A DNA stretch of 64,000 nucleotides from Eutrigla gurnardus (GCA_963514095.1 OY741266.1:10075797-10139796); one strand, 5' to 3'; shown: positions 53,601 through 64,000, numbered from the stretch's first letter. The notes: a model not told the origin generated them from the sequence alone. Made by a program: numbers and translations.

Positions 53601-54090
53601 ATCTGTGGTGAATGATGTTCAAATTCCCACAACTACACTGAAAAGAGATTGGGCATGAGAAAAGGTGGTTCCTATACATAATTCAGGGGTCCATGCTGAA
53701 ACAATTATGTTTGCTTACTGCTAAGTACCCGTGCTCAATAGCTCATTTGCTCTCTAGTATGGTGCTTTCAGATGTAAGTGCTACGTGCTAAAAGTCAGTT
53801 GAACACGGCTTTTTAATAAAATATAGGAGCTGACACTTGAGCACTTGAATACGAGAGCGGGTGAAAAAACAACAACAAATGCTCTGCGTGTTTTTACTTG
53901 AGCTTTGCATGCAAACTTAATTGCACTCGTAAATCTAACTACTGTTGGCAGAAAACTAATTATCGATGGCAAAAGTAATGTGGGAAAATAGGACATTTTA
54001 ATGACAATATTACAGATCACAATATTTCAGTTAAAATTAATCTAAACACATGTTTTGTACAGTAACACAAGTCCAGTGTGGACCGCTCCG
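50691..54090. other. Intergenic between LINE remnant and dand5 3' end
   Basis: This contains a dispersed repeat (copy B), a short CAGA array at about 50993-51018, poly(G) near 53186-53196 and non-coding DNA. The 104- and 115-codon frames near 52439-52998 overlap each other on opposite strands and show no family features. Confidence 0.55.
51320..51430 (+). repeat. Dispersed repeat, copy B
   Basis: This holds the same ordered words as the copy at about 2730-2860: TCTCAATATGG, GACGCCTGAG, CGCTAACAGTACAAACT, GACAGAGCTA. The surrounding 50760-51560 also looks repeat-derived, with AAAGGTACAATGCACAAT and TTTTAAAGGGGATCTC. Confidence 0.5.
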
Positions 54091-54096
54091 TTTATT
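54091..54096 (-). terminator. dand5: dand5 poly(A) signal
   Basis: AATAAA on the minus strand lies about 207 bp beyond the dand5 stop codon. It would end a 3' UTR of about 225-230 bases. It is the first canonical hexamer I noticed downstream of the stop. Confidence 0.55.
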
Positions 54097-54302
54097 GCAA
54101 GAGAAAATTGCATGAACACAATATAGGTCATTTTGTCATCAATCAGTGGTGGAATAAACCACCAGAATATTCTACTCTGAATAACATATTCAGACTCATA
54201 AACAAATACACATATGGCTGTCAATATTCATTACAAGTGTCTCAATAGTTATCACACAAGTTCTGAAAAATAAGGTCCATATCTTGGAAGAGGATAACAC
54301 AG

Positions 54303-55411
54303 TTACGGTTGTGTGGAAGATGCAGCCACAGCACTCTTTTCTTCTCGGCTCGTTTCACACTTGCACTCCTCCACCACCATCACTCGCTTCTCCCGGACAA
54401 TGGCTCCGCAGCGCAGGGGCACAGCCACTGTGTGAGCCTTGGATGGGGCGCAGCGGGAGCAGGGGGACCGGTGGTGGGGGGACCCTGTCCCAGTAGCCAG
54501 ACCGCCAAACTCCCCCTCAGACGGGACAAAAAGGGAGCTGCACTGTCCGAAACACAGCTTGTTGTGCACCGTTACTGCCTCACATCCGTCTGCTGTCACG
54601 CGCTGGGAGGGTGACAGAGAGAGGGAAAGATTGGGCAATATTGTCAGAGTTAATTTACCTCTGAGGGCGTGAAAATCAACACTATCTGTTTATGTAACTC
54701 ATCACCATCACAGCTAATCCTCCACCAGAGCCATAATCAGCTTTATGAGTGAACAGACAGATTATTGCCACCGGAAAATAAACACTTTGCATTGCTTTTT
54801 TTTCTATTTGACTGTGTAAAGAATCATTTATTTTAATGCTCTTGGCCATGTGTTGCACAGAAATCTATTTGGTAGAGAAAAGAAATAAAATCCTGATATA
54901 AGACATGGTTAAAAAAAAAAACTCTTACCTGAGAGAAAGGTACTGCAGTGCATGTCTGTTTAGTGTCTTTCAGGTTGACTGGTAGAGACATGCTCATCTT
55001 CTCTCCTTTATTTATGGCTTTCTGCCACATCTGCAGCCCTTGCCTCTTCTTTAGTTCCATCTCAGCTGGGCTTTTAGAGTGCAGGTGGTGTAGTGGACTC
55101 ACTGGGGCTTTGGGGGCCAGAGCCGGACCAGGACGCCCGCGAGACAAGAAAGCAGGAAAGGACGATCTGGAGCTGAGGGAGGGTGCTCTTCTAAGGGTCA
55201 GTCCTCCTCTGAAGAACCCTGACTGAGCGAGGTCACGAGGGTCCAGCTGCACAACCTTCACTATTCCCTGGACGGGTTCATCTGGTCCGCTGCCAGACGA
55301 TTCCAATTCCACTCTCGACCCTTTAATGATGTTGTCAACAGTGTTGCGAGGGAATGTAAAAGCCACTACCGTCAAACTGGACAAAAAGACAAAGCTGATC
55401 GGGAATGCCAT
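54303..55411 (-). CDS. dand5: dand5: DAN-family Nodal antagonist (charon/coco/cerl2), two exons
   Basis: Two minus-strand exons, 55411-54929 (161 codons) and 54602-54303 (99 codons plus TAA), join in phase 0 across a 326-bp intron (CAG|GTAAGA, CTCCCAG|CGC) to give 260 aa. The start at 55411 is preferred over an in-frame ATG at 55468 because it opens directly into a signal peptide (MAFPISFVFLSSLTVVAFT). Residues about 20-150 are a basic, proline/serine-rich pro-region. A DAN-type cysteine knot follows, with cysteines at 154, 168, 178, 182, 209, 212, 226, 241 and 243 (CFGQC, PCSRC and ECKC motifs). The blocks ending in MWQKAINKGEKM and NKLCFGQCSSLFVP are typical of fish Charon/Dand5. The family is secreted and blocks Nodal (Southpaw) on one side of Kupffer's vesicle or the node, so setting left-right asymmetry. 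Length is close to the family norm. No frameshift or lost knot cysteine is seen. No N-glycosylation sequon was noticed. Confidence 0.95.
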
Positions 55412-55600
55412 TCTTTGACACAAAAAAAGGATGGTTCTCAAAGTAGAAATTACGCAATTTGTTTTCAAAACTCACTAAACAACTAGAAAGTTACAGCAAA
55501 AGAGTTAGCAAAAAAATAATAATCTTTGTCTGGTGGTACGGTCCAAGGTTCCAAATGGTAACCTTGCTGTCAGTGCTTTTGCCAGTGTGATGGAGGGAGT

Positions 55601-55610
55601 CTTTTATATA
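55601..55610 (-). promoter_or_regulatory. dand5: TATA box of dand5
   Basis: The minus strand reads TATATAAAAG here, about 190-200 bp upstream of the dand5 ATG. This would place transcription start near 55575 and give a 5' UTR of about 165 bases. A strong TATA box fits a gene with a short, tightly localised burst of expression. Confidence 0.7.
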
Positions 55611-55648
55611 GGTAGCTGCCAGTTCTCACCTGGGTTTTAACGCAAAGA

Positions 55649-55686
55649 AGGTGTCGCAATTCCCACACCAGAGCAGACATCACACC
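55649..55686. promoter_or_regulatory. T-box-like half-sites upstream of dand5
   Basis: Plus-strand AGGTGTC (55649-55655) faces CACACC (55664-55669), and a third TCACACC lies at 55680-55686. All are within about 80 bp upstream of the dand5 TATA box. These resemble the T-box half-site AGGTGT/ACACCT. T-box factors are active in the dorsal forerunner cells that form Kupffer's vesicle, so control by them is plausible but is inferred from motifs alone. Confidence 0.35.
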
Positions 55687-57832
55687 GAGCTTAAACCTCC
55701 ATGTCGTGGATGGTCGCCAGACTGAAAGGATTCAGTTTCAAGGTGAACAGGGTCATAAAAAACAAATAAAAACAAACAAGAGGGAGTTTAATCTTTTAGG
55801 TTCAAACTAACCTAATTCCATGGGTATAGATTGAATTATACTAAGCTTTTAGTTATTTTCATTTATTTATATGTTTAAAAGGCATGAACACAATTCTTCC
55901 AAAAGACATTTTCCACATTCAATGTTTTACTGACGGTGGTGGAGAACGTTGTCATATCACATATCGCTCGACGATTGGTGACATTATCAGCAGTTCTGTT
56001 TAATCCTTGACTGCAATCATATGCCACAGTTCCTTTAAAGCCAACCAGCAGATTTGGATTATTTTTGCATCCTGGAAATTAGTGATTCCAGATTATTTGA
56101 AATCATTATAAAAGTAAAATCTGCACTGAGGGGATTTTATAGAAAACCAACTTGCAGATAAGAGGCTTCTTTTCAACCATTGACCATAAAACAGCGAACC
56201 TGATTAAGGTGATAAACGTTTTACTGAACTCAAATTATTTTGCATCCCAGCCCATAGCTTTAGGAGAAAGACTGGTGTAGTTAAAACAAGCTGTTAAGTC
56301 CACAGTAAAAGCCCTCCTTATTCAGCAGGTGTCCCCGTTACCTTTGGCTGTAAAGCAATAATGAGTTTATGTTCATTGTGTTAACAAGCCGTCTCCCGTC
56401 CATTTACTCCCACAAGCATCTCGTCAGCCTCTCCCTTGACATCCCATCCTTACACCATAATACTTCAGTGTGCTCGGCCACCCGCGACTTGATCACACAC
56501 ACTGGCTGCTGAAAGCCAACTCGCTCACAATGTTATGACAGAAAGGGTGTTTGACTTTCTCATACAGACCTTGGTGTTAAAAGGCACTTTTCCACGTCTG
56601 TTTCCCATCCACCATGCAACATTATGGTCCATATAGATGCAAGAATGGGAAAAGGTAAATAACTCACAGTCTTCAATCTGAAGACCTGGGACACTCACAC
56701 ATACACACACCGGTCGGTGATGTCTTTATTTTCAATTTAATGAAGCAAATTGCAATAGGAGGATGTGCTTCCTAGTACAAATAATTGTTTCTTGTGAAGG
56801 AATTCTATGAAAACTTGAAGAATTTCCCCTCACAGCTGAGACAGGTTTGTAGTAAAGATCAAAGTAAGAGAGCTCCTAAAGTATAACACTGTTTGGTGTA
56901 GAGAGGAGAACTTTTAAGAGCCTTAGGATTTTCTTAAACAAAGGAAAACATGGTGAAAGTCAAAGAGTATGAGAAATATTCTGCAAAACGTGAATGACAG
57001 TGAGTTAATTAAATGCGACAGAATAGATCATACAGGGATAATGTTTATAGTTGATCTCATTAGAGATGCACTCACATCTCCCACCCAGTGCAATAACGCT
57101 ATAACACCAGAAATGAAAGAGATCACTAAGATATTTGGCAACTGGAAAAATGAACTAAAACCGTCATGGTAAACAACCACAAGCAATACATCTAGAAAAC
57201 TATCAGCATGTGAAGAGGCTACTGTGCAAGTAGGCCTGCCACTAAGGCCTCATCACTAAGGTCAACTAAGCTTAGTTAAACTTAGCTAGGACTCCTTGCT
57301 AGGCAATTTTAGACCAAGTTAGTAGCTCTCAGAGAGTATTGTCAGAATGTTTGTGAATACTGGCCTCAGTTTTACAGAAATGAAGACCAATTCCTCCAGC
57401 AGCAAAGTAAATGTGTTCCACAAGAGGGCAGAGTTTACAAAGTATTTTTCTCTTGCCAATCCCCATGGTCTCTCACTATAACAGAGGGCCTGTTCTCTCA
57501 CTGAGCTGGCATTTAAAAAACAAAAAAGCTTTTCAAAAGTCTCACTGACACATTTGGAAGAACTAATGACTCTGCTGCAGCTTCTCAACACAGTTCAATG
57601 TTGCTGAAGCCTTCAAAATGAATGAATGAATGGAAACGGGAAGTCCAGTTTAGAGCCATTCGTGATCAGGTCAAACACACCTCGATCTCCAGATTATTGA
57701 CTTTATTGTACTGCCGCTGTTACATCCAAGAGAAATAAATCAAGTTCAAAACTGTTCGCAAAACTATTGAACTTGAACAATGTTTTTGTGCGGACTATTT
57801 GATTTTGAACAATGATTACTTTCTAATTGTTG
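55687..57832. other. Intergenic region upstream of dand5
   Basis: No coding exon is supported here. The AT-rich sequence contains ordinary short open frames, such as a 90-codon minus frame at 57319-57591 with no splice context or family resemblance. The near part probably holds dand5 control elements. Confidence 0.5.
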
Positions 57833-57838
57833 TTTATT
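57833..57838 (-). terminator. Poly(A) signal for the unidentified gene
   Basis: AATAAA on the minus strand lies about 195 bp past the TGA of the candidate terminal exon. It is meaningful only if that exon is real. Confidence 0.3.
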
Positions 57839-58031
57839 TGACTTATGTTAGCTTTGCTGTTCAGGCATACAGTTTGTAGATGAAATAAAATAAATGTTAA
57901 AACACATGGATGTCACACAACAGCACTGATTAGGTTTCTTCCATGTTTAATTCTTATAATATCAAACTAACATTTGGACGTTTACTCCAACAAGAATCAT
58001 CCGTCAAAAAAACGTCACTGCCGTATGACAG

Positions 58032-58213
58032 TCAGAAGACTATAAAGGTGAGGAGATGAGGGACAGATTGTGGTGAGCAATCGCCGAGGAGTTTGGGATC
58101 TGAGGATGTACTGCTGGGGTGCCGGTAGTGCTGCAAACTGGTCCTGAAGTCCACCTGGACCCGATCGGGATCGTTGAAAATAAATCCAGCAGTGAGGACG
58201 ATGTAGTGACCAT
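58032..58213 (-). CDS. Possible terminal exon of the unidentified gene
   Basis: After a pyrimidine-rich acceptor (TTTCTTTCAATAATGAG|AT) one frame reads 59 codons to TGA, beginning GHYIVLTAGFIFNDPDRVQV, with C/G-rich third positions typical of coding DNA. This frame needs one base from the preceding exon, whereas the exon at 59858-59964 supplies two. An intervening exon must therefore exist or the two do not belong together. AATAAA lies downstream at 57838-57833. Another frame of the same DNA reads 69 codons with ordinary residues, so the choice of frame is uncertain. No known family was recognised. Confidence 0.3.
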
Positions 58214-58391
58214 CTCATTATTGAAAGAAAAAGAAAAAAGATGAAAACTGTTGGCTGTTTTTATTTTTTCAAGAAATGAGACGGTCACAGAATCTCCCTC
58301 CCTGCTGGAGGACCTTTTCGCTTTGTAAATTTTCACAACAAATATGTATTAAAAAATGTATTATCCTGGTTATTTCGCCGTCGGCATGATC

Positions 58392-58438
58392 TGACACGTA
58401 TTAATTATGTGTCAGGAACGACGTCAGGAACGACGTCA
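58392..58438. repeat. Palindrome plus tandem 12-mer with CRE-like cores
   Basis: TGACAC at 58392-58397 pairs with GTGTCA at 58409-58414 around an AT-rich centre. It is followed by GTCAGGAACGAC repeated twice and a final GTCA (58411-58438), giving two ACGTCA cores. Confidence 0.5.
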
Positions 58439-58468
58439 TCAACGGCCCTGAAAGAAATCCCCCGAGTA

Positions 58469-58556
58469 GTGTCCGAAAGTGTTTTTTCATTTTCCCGATG
58501 AGTCCACTAGTACATAGAACTCCCCTATGTAGGGAGTAGGGAATGATTTCGGACAC
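58469..58556. mobile_element. Short element with 10-bp terminal inverted repeats (MITE-like)
   Basis: GTGTCCGAAA at 58469-58478 is exactly inverted as TTTCGGACAC at 58547-58556, enclosing about 68 bp with CTCCCCTATGTAGGGAGTAG inside, itself partly palindromic. GTGTCCGAAA-bounded repeats are common in fish genomes. The true ends may lie outside this span. Confidence 0.5.
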
Positions 58557-59857
58557 AGCCTTAGGCTAAATATAATTTTAAAAAGTGTTAACAACAAGAT
58601 ATCAATGTTTTCATGAAATCTTGATTAGCATAACACTAGTTTAAAACTAATGTTATGCTAGCAAGATTCGATAGTGATCATTTATATCAGTTCCTATCAG
58701 TCAAGATTTTGCTGGCTTTTTTGGGGATTGATGCGGATAAAATGCCTGATTTCACAGTAGTTTTAAAAAGGTTTTTATATGTTGCAGTGAAAGCACTTTA
58801 ATTGGATATGCAACATGAACCTGAGAGAGGCAGCTTATTTCTGTGGTATTAAATGATTCAGAATAAACTCATATAGGTATGAAGTCTGACATCTTATCTT
58901 GACTTCACTTAATGTTCTCTATGCTTCAAGTTCACCTTTACGAGTGCCTAACCCAGAGAAAAGTGGATACGAAGCATAGTCACATGCTGCATTTAACTAC
59001 TGTTCCAACAGTTTTATGATGACAGTAAGAGACACAACATTTCCTGATTATGAGGTCACTGAGGAGGGTCACCAGGTCGCTATTTCATAGCATGTGATGG
59101 GAGAACCTGCTGCCAGCAGTGAGCACACATTAAACTTCACTAACTACACCCCACTAAGCACACACATATGCTGACACATTGCACATTGTCACACACTGTA
59201 ATCATCCCTGTCTGATGTAAATTGCCCTGTTATGTATGAGCAGCAATTAACCTGTTGAAATGTAATTTACTTTCACTGTATAAAGCAAATTAAAGCAGCT
59301 CTGACCAGAAGGTGAGACCATATGGAACACACTCACCTTTCCATCCCCCCATGTAATTTAATAGCTGCTCATGATCATATTTATATCAACACACAGGCTG
59401 TTCAGGGATTTAATGGGAATAAAATGAGCTAATAAAAAAATGCAACTGGAATATTATGAAAAACTGATGTGTAGGCATCCCTGTGAGCCATAAATGTTTC
59501 TATCCCTGCCATAAAATCACGTGTCCTTTTTTCTACTGAGCATGTGCAGAAGAAATGACTGTACTGATCATACTTGACCGGGGTGTCACCCTTAAATTCC
59601 CAGTCATTTTGTTCCACCTTTACACTGATTGATGCATTGATACATTTTTGGCCACAAATAAAAACAATACAATTATTTTATTAATCTACATCTGCTTAAA
59701 ATGCAACAGGCCTATTCATGAGCAAGTCTATCTATACATAAAATAGGACGGAAGACGACAATACATCCAACACTGCATAACCCTTGTTATTTTCAGAAAG
59801 TCCTCCCAGAAACCGCAGTCATACGGTCCCACGGGATAAAACCAAACACCGGCTTAC

Positions 59858-59964
59858 CTTCGACCACACAAGGCGGAGTCGTAGCCGTCTGGCTTTGAGT
59901 TGAGCAGGTGGTTTTTGTCACCGTAATCCGCCACTCCGATACGTTTCCCTTTTTTTGTAGCCAT
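59858..59964 (-). CDS. First coding exon of an unidentified gene
   Basis: The minus-strand ATG at 59964 (context AAGAGATGGCT, G at +4) opens 35 codons plus two bases before a strong donor (CGAAG|GTAAGC). The peptide begins MATKKGKRIGVADYGDKNHL and ends DGYDSALCGR. An in-frame ATG five codons earlier (59979) is also possible. The codons look genuinely coding and the exon sits just downstream of CpG-rich, promoter-like DNA, so I take it as a real gene start. I do not recognise the family. The charged, hydrophilic N-terminus has no signal peptide. The rest of the gene should lie to the left, before dand5. A terminal-exon candidate at 58032-58213 is in a different phase, so at least one further exon would be needed to join them. 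Confidence 0.55.
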
Positions 59965-60030
59965 CTCTTCGGAGTGCATATCGGGGAAATGCCAAATGGC
60001 TCTTTAGACGGCGTTGGCAGTTAATGTTAG

Positions 60031-60117
60031 CTAGTTAGCAAGACTTCTAACGTTAGAGCCGTCAACCGTCTCCCCGTCGTCCTTCTGCGACTCCTTTTTG
60101 GACATGGCTTGGTCCAT
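60031..60117 (-). other. Upstream ORF in the 5' UTR of the unidentified gene
   Basis: An ATG at 60117 opens a 28-codon frame (MDQAMSKKESQKDD...) that ends in TAG at 60031, upstream of the main ATG at 59964. If transcription starts around 60150-60250 it would be translated first and could dampen translation of the main frame. It may equally be chance. Confidence 0.35.
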
Positions 60118-60290
60118 AGACGCCACAACATCCTCTAAACGTGTTCATTTTAAAGCTGTTTTGCAAGCTAGTTAGCTAGTTATCTGCTAGCTACGCGACA
60201 CTTTACACGGCTACTCGCGTGCAGTGCGGCGCGCGCTAACATGATGTCGCGTCACGTCAGTCACGCAAGAGAAGAGGTAAAGATTGATTT
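60050..60290 (-). promoter_or_regulatory. CpG-rich TATA-less promoter of the unidentified gene
   Basis: The stretch has many CpGs (60190-60260 especially) and CRE-like TGACGTGACGCGACATC on the minus strand around 60245-60262. It lies between the poly(A) signal of the tetraspanin gene and the start codon at 59964, as expected for a housekeeping-type promoter. Confidence 0.5.
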
Positions 60291-60533
60291 GTCGTAAAGT
60301 TTCTCCGGGTAGCACAAATAAACATAACGTATTATTATTCTGCTGTGTGGGATCAGATCAACATTGGATAAAAACCCCTCCATTAATCTCACTTTAAATT
60401 CCCATAGTGGGCTTTAGCTATTCGCTCATGCTCGGAATGGGTGAGTAATAGAAATGACATGTTTATAATATAACAAATAAATAAAATATGACTAAGAAGA
60501 CCAGGGTAAATAGAAGATAGTCAGATTGTAATA

Positions 60534-60539
60534 TTTATT
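60534..60539 (-). terminator. tspan1: Poly(A) signal of the tetraspanin gene
   Basis: AATAAA on the minus strand lies about 330 bp after the TGA. It would end a 3' UTR of roughly 350 bases, about 250 bp before the next promoter. Confidence 0.55.
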
Positions 60540-60865
60540 ATTTCAAAAAATACATTCATTATATCACAGCTTGCAGTGAGTGGAAGGGACATAGACAACT
60601 GACACAACAAAGCAGATCCTTCCTGATCTGTGCAGCATCATCATATACCGGTATTACTTGCTATAAGTATCAGAAAACACAATGTCCACTGGTGGCAGCC
60701 ATTCTCAAAACATAAATAAATCATGGTAAAAAGTGTACAGTTCTGAAAGAAAATATTAGATGTATTGTTTTGAATCAAATAAATACAAACTTTGTATAGA
60801 AAATGCTTAGAAGTACAATTTCTCCACCAATTACAATGTCATTATCCCATTCCCAACAGGTATTA

Positions 60866-63259
60866 TCACGCCTTGTTGCCGATCTGCTTGTAGAGGACCA
60901 TCGAAACCACCATGGCAGCAACCTGTAAAGATAACAGTTTGTCAACACGGCGTCATGAATCTGACACGCAGGTTATAGACTGTACAAGTTTAATAAATGA
61001 CTATACGACATAGTCTCGGAATACAGTATTTCTGAAAAACCCATCCACTTTGTCACAAGTAAATCATGTTTATAGGTAAATCGCTTATGAACACATCAGT
61101 CTTCTTAACAGCCTATATTTAGAGGGCACTCTTATTCCTTTCTAAGTAGCTTGAAATGCTTTCTAACAGCTGTTGTTTGACACCAAAAATCAGCAATGCA
61201 GCTCATTTCTTGTTGCCATGTATATGAATGACATCAGCTGACAGGAAGTAAACATGGTCGCAAGCTGTTGCCTAGCAATGCAATTCCGTTCAAACTGTTG
61301 ATAGGCATATTTATCAGGACATGACAATGAGAGATGAAGTAAAGCAAATTGCAATTTAAAGATATTTCATTCAAATACTGCTCTCTAAAAACAACAGGGT
61401 GACCAAAGTATGCAGCCCTCTTCTATATTGGTGGCTGAGAAAATGGCTATTTCCTATTGATACCTCAAGAGCAGCGATTCCTAGTGCCACAGCTGCAACG
61501 ATCACAGCGTTTTCCTCTATCAGCTGCAGCAGCCTTATAAAGCAGCCATCAATCATCTGGAAGAGAAATGACAGGTTTTTATCAGACATGAGGGATAACT
61601 GTTGCACTTGATCACAATGGATGTTGAAGTTAAACCAAAAGTAATTTGTTCTCGTACCGAAGATTGTGCTTCCTCTGTATTGCATGCGCCCACGGTGATG
61701 GTTGCATTGCAACATGTTGAAGGATAAACATCTCCTCCATGATCATTGTTAAAAGTGGTGCCATTAAAATCTATGTAGCTCTTGTATCCGCAGCACTCGA
61801 ACTAGAACAAAACCACAAAGTTTTAATACCAAATCTTGACAAAGACAATTCAATAGTCTTATCTGCTGTGATACTATACTGTTGACAGAGGTATGGATGA
61901 TGAAAATGTTGAGAAAAAAATAAATGAATAGATTTCACATGTTGACACATTCCCATTACATTAAGTAAAAGAACATTTGTTCATCAGCATAAAATTATTA
62001 CAAACAAAGTAACAAAGAATTTCAAATACTGCCAAATCAGTTTCTTTTCAAAATAATCATTATCATTGTTTCAGATATATTATCACACGTTTAATTATAA
62101 AAAATGTCTAATGGTCTGTCGTAGTTCACTTTATTTATATTTTACAAGTCTTTTTTTAAATGGAAGATGGTTCATATATATGTTACATGACTGATAATAA
62201 CAGCAACAGTTAAAAAGATTAGCAGCTCAGAAATTATTACAAGGTAAAATAATGTTTTTTGGTGTTCTCAGTTTATTAAGGTTTTATACATCTTCAAACT
62301 GCAATTAAAACAAAGTGTCTTTGTAAGAATGTCTGAAAAGGTGCATTAGGTTGAACAGTGCTGTGTGTAAGATAAAAAAAAGCCACTACTTTGGTCTGAA
62401 AACATGTACACCTCAGGATTTTAATTCACTTAAAAGGTAAGTTTAAATGGCTGTACCTCCTCCATGGTGGCGTCCCAGAGAGAGGTGACACTCTCAATTC
62501 TTCCATAGTCTTTTCTAATGCCCTGTACAACTTCATCCTCCAGATGGTTAAGAACCTCCTCCGCCTGAGAAGCACAGGTTGACATTCTTAAGCAAAGTTC
62601 CTCTGGGTTTTTTCGACCACGAGGAATTATTGCCGAGCAGATCCTGTTTTGCTTTCGAAAGCCACTTACAAAATCCTTGAAGACGAGCAGCACCACAGCT
62701 GCTGCAACCTCGACGAGGAAGATAATCAGCACAATGCTGAAGAACTGGATGGGTGAGAAAATGATAAATGATACTGTAAAACTCTCACTGTAAAAGAAAT
62801 GTTAACTTAATAGTGTCAGATATATTGTCAGTTCTCTCTACCCTCCAGTTATTATTGAATTAAATCTTAAATCAGAGTATTTAGAGGATAGTATTCCACC
62901 TCCTACAATGAACACTGTGGGATTTCAAACATGGAGAAGATCAGATATGTTTCTTCTCCAAACAAAATGACACAAAGGTAGACTGAATAAGACGAATGCC
63001 TTCAGTCCCATCCAGTCCAGCCGATCTCTCAAACATCGCTCACCGTCAGCAGCATACACCTGCTCTCCCTGACGGCTCCGCAGCAGCCCAGGAAGCCAAT
63101 GACCAGCAGCACAGCACCCACTCCGATGAGCAGGTAGCTGACGTTGACCAGCTGGGATAATGCAGACGGAGTGTCCTCCCCGCCTTCCAGTAGACCCAGC
63201 AGGGAACCGCTGTCCACCTTCACCCACACGCCCACAGCCAGGACGCTTGCACCTGCCAA
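60866..63259 (-). CDS. tspan1: Tetraspanin-1-like protein, exons 2-7 (5' end outside window)
   Basis: Six minus-strand exons with GT-AG borders and phase-0 joins: 63259-63044 (72 codons), 62744-62670 (25), 62564-62457 (36), 61801-61658 (48), 61556-61464 (31) and 60922-60866 (18 plus TGA). They encode 230 residues: the end of TM1 (LAGASVLAVGVWV), a short outer loop, TM2 with GFLGCCGA, TM3 (FFSIVLIIFLVEVAAAVVLL), a large extracellular loop with CCG, STCC, AC and DGC (six cysteines) and two N-glycosylation sequons (NGT, NAT), then TM4 and a tail ending QIGNKA. These are the defining features of tetraspanins, four-pass membrane organisers. The LAVGVW, EVAAAVV and KDYG blocks and exon lengths match TSPAN1 best. 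Paralogues of the same subgroup are possible. The first coding exon (cytoplasmic N-terminus and start of TM1) was not found up to the right edge and should lie beyond it. Confidence 0.9.
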
Positions 63260-64000
63260 CTGCATGTTGAGTGAGGAAAGAATAAAGCAGAGAGAGAACA
63301 CGAGGATGTGGCATTAAAGCATAAAGAAATAATGCTAGGATGTTGAAAACATGCAGTACAGACAGGAGCGACAGAACCAGGCAACAGCAAATGCTAAGGA
63401 ACCTAGAAAAGTTGAGTTTTAGATCTACCATAAAAAAACAACTTGGTATGAAGGGTATGAGAGGTCATTAGCAGGAGATCTGGAGTTCAGCCTGAGAATG
63501 ATTAAGAATGTTTGGTTGTGGGGTTTTGCTGTCGTAGCAGAGAAGATTGATGCCACCCTCATAATTGTATGGCAGATATGAAGATACAGCCTAGCATGAA
63601 GACTGGAAGCAGGTTAAACAGCCAGGCTCAGTCAGGGGGAACCAAATCCTCCAATCAGCGCTAAAGCACTCACTAATAATTTACATCGTAGGCCTAATAA
63701 GTTGTGTTTTGTGCTGGACTATTTCTTGTTTGGGCTCTGTGAGTTTTTGGAGTCTTGTCTGTTGCCAGGCAACCGGCAGGGACTCCATTAGAGAGTGTGT
63801 TTATTTAGCTCTAAAGGAGCTGGATTGTTTTACCTTTGGTCACTTCATGTGATTGAAACAACTTAATGCTTCATCCTCACATGTTTTTACACAACATAGA
63901 GAAGCACATTGCTTTAGCCAGATGATTGACATTTTCTGTAACCAGTGGAGCATGAAAGCATGGTGGTCATCCACACCAAAGACTCTTATCCATCGTATCA
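63260..64000 (-). other. Tetraspanin intron 1 (partial)
   Basis: This lies upstream of the exon 2 acceptor (CAACATGCAG|TTG). Frames here, including one running out of exon 2 into the intron, have no start-exon features. No exon encoding the usual N-terminal KTMM-like tetraspanin start was seen. Confidence 0.6.

Noticed and set aside
57319..57591. 90-codon minus-strand frame upstream of dand5
   Set aside because: No acceptor or donor in phase, no family features and no link to the unidentified gene's exons.
59330..59400. Strong donor AAAG|GTGAGT on the minus strand as a possible middle exon
   Set aside because: Every reading frame between plausible acceptors and this donor has stops or the wrong phase.
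59429..59617. 62-codon minus-strand frame inside the unidentified gene's interval
   Set aside because: Considered as the missing middle exon, but no acceptor and donor with the needed phases were found around it.

Overview
The window looks like genomic DNA of a ray-finned (teleost, probably percomorph-type) fish. The supporting signs are split genes with GT-AG introns, very dense (CA)n/(GT)n/(GA)n/(AAT)n microsatellites, remnants of fish-type LINEs and dispersed repeats, and three recognisable vertebrate genes. There are no operons, tRNA or rRNA genes or CRISPR arrays. Only a few percent of the window is coding. Nearly all long open frames are translations of microsatellites or of purine- or pyrimidine-rich DNA.

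Every gene that can be supported lies on the minus strand, head to tail, so transcription runs from right to left. (1) 60866-63259 holds six exons of a tetraspanin most like TSPAN1, with its first coding exon beyond the right edge. (2) About 57833-60290 is a gene that was not identified. It has a convincing first coding exon (59858-59964) in a CpG-rich promoter-like stretch, and perhaps a terminal exon at 58032-58213. (3) 54303-55411 is dand5 (charon/coco/cerl2), a two-exon secreted cysteine-knot antagonist of Nodal used in left-right patterning, with a TATA box and a poly(A) signal. (4) 12842-12868 is the tiny first coding exon of nfix (Nuclear Factor I/X), encoding MYSPYCLTQ and followed by a splice donor. 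The rest of nfix lies beyond the left edge, so bases 1-12841 are part of its intron 1.

The order and orientation dand5 then nfix, on the same strand, match human 19p13 from memory of that map. This supports both calls and implies that the roughly 41 kb between them (about 13.1-54.1 kb) is the upstream region of nfix. That interval has no coding sequence I can support. It contains microsatellites, a decayed LINE, other repeats, a CpG-rich block near 25 kb, and several motif clusters that could be regulatory: CCAAT/NFI-like half-sites, an everted nuclear-receptor repeat, and a thrice-repeated GGCACCGTG motif.

No new multi-gene system was found. The most useful leads are the unidentified gene at 58-60 kb, the paired T-box-like half-sites before dand5, and the candidate control regions of nfix.
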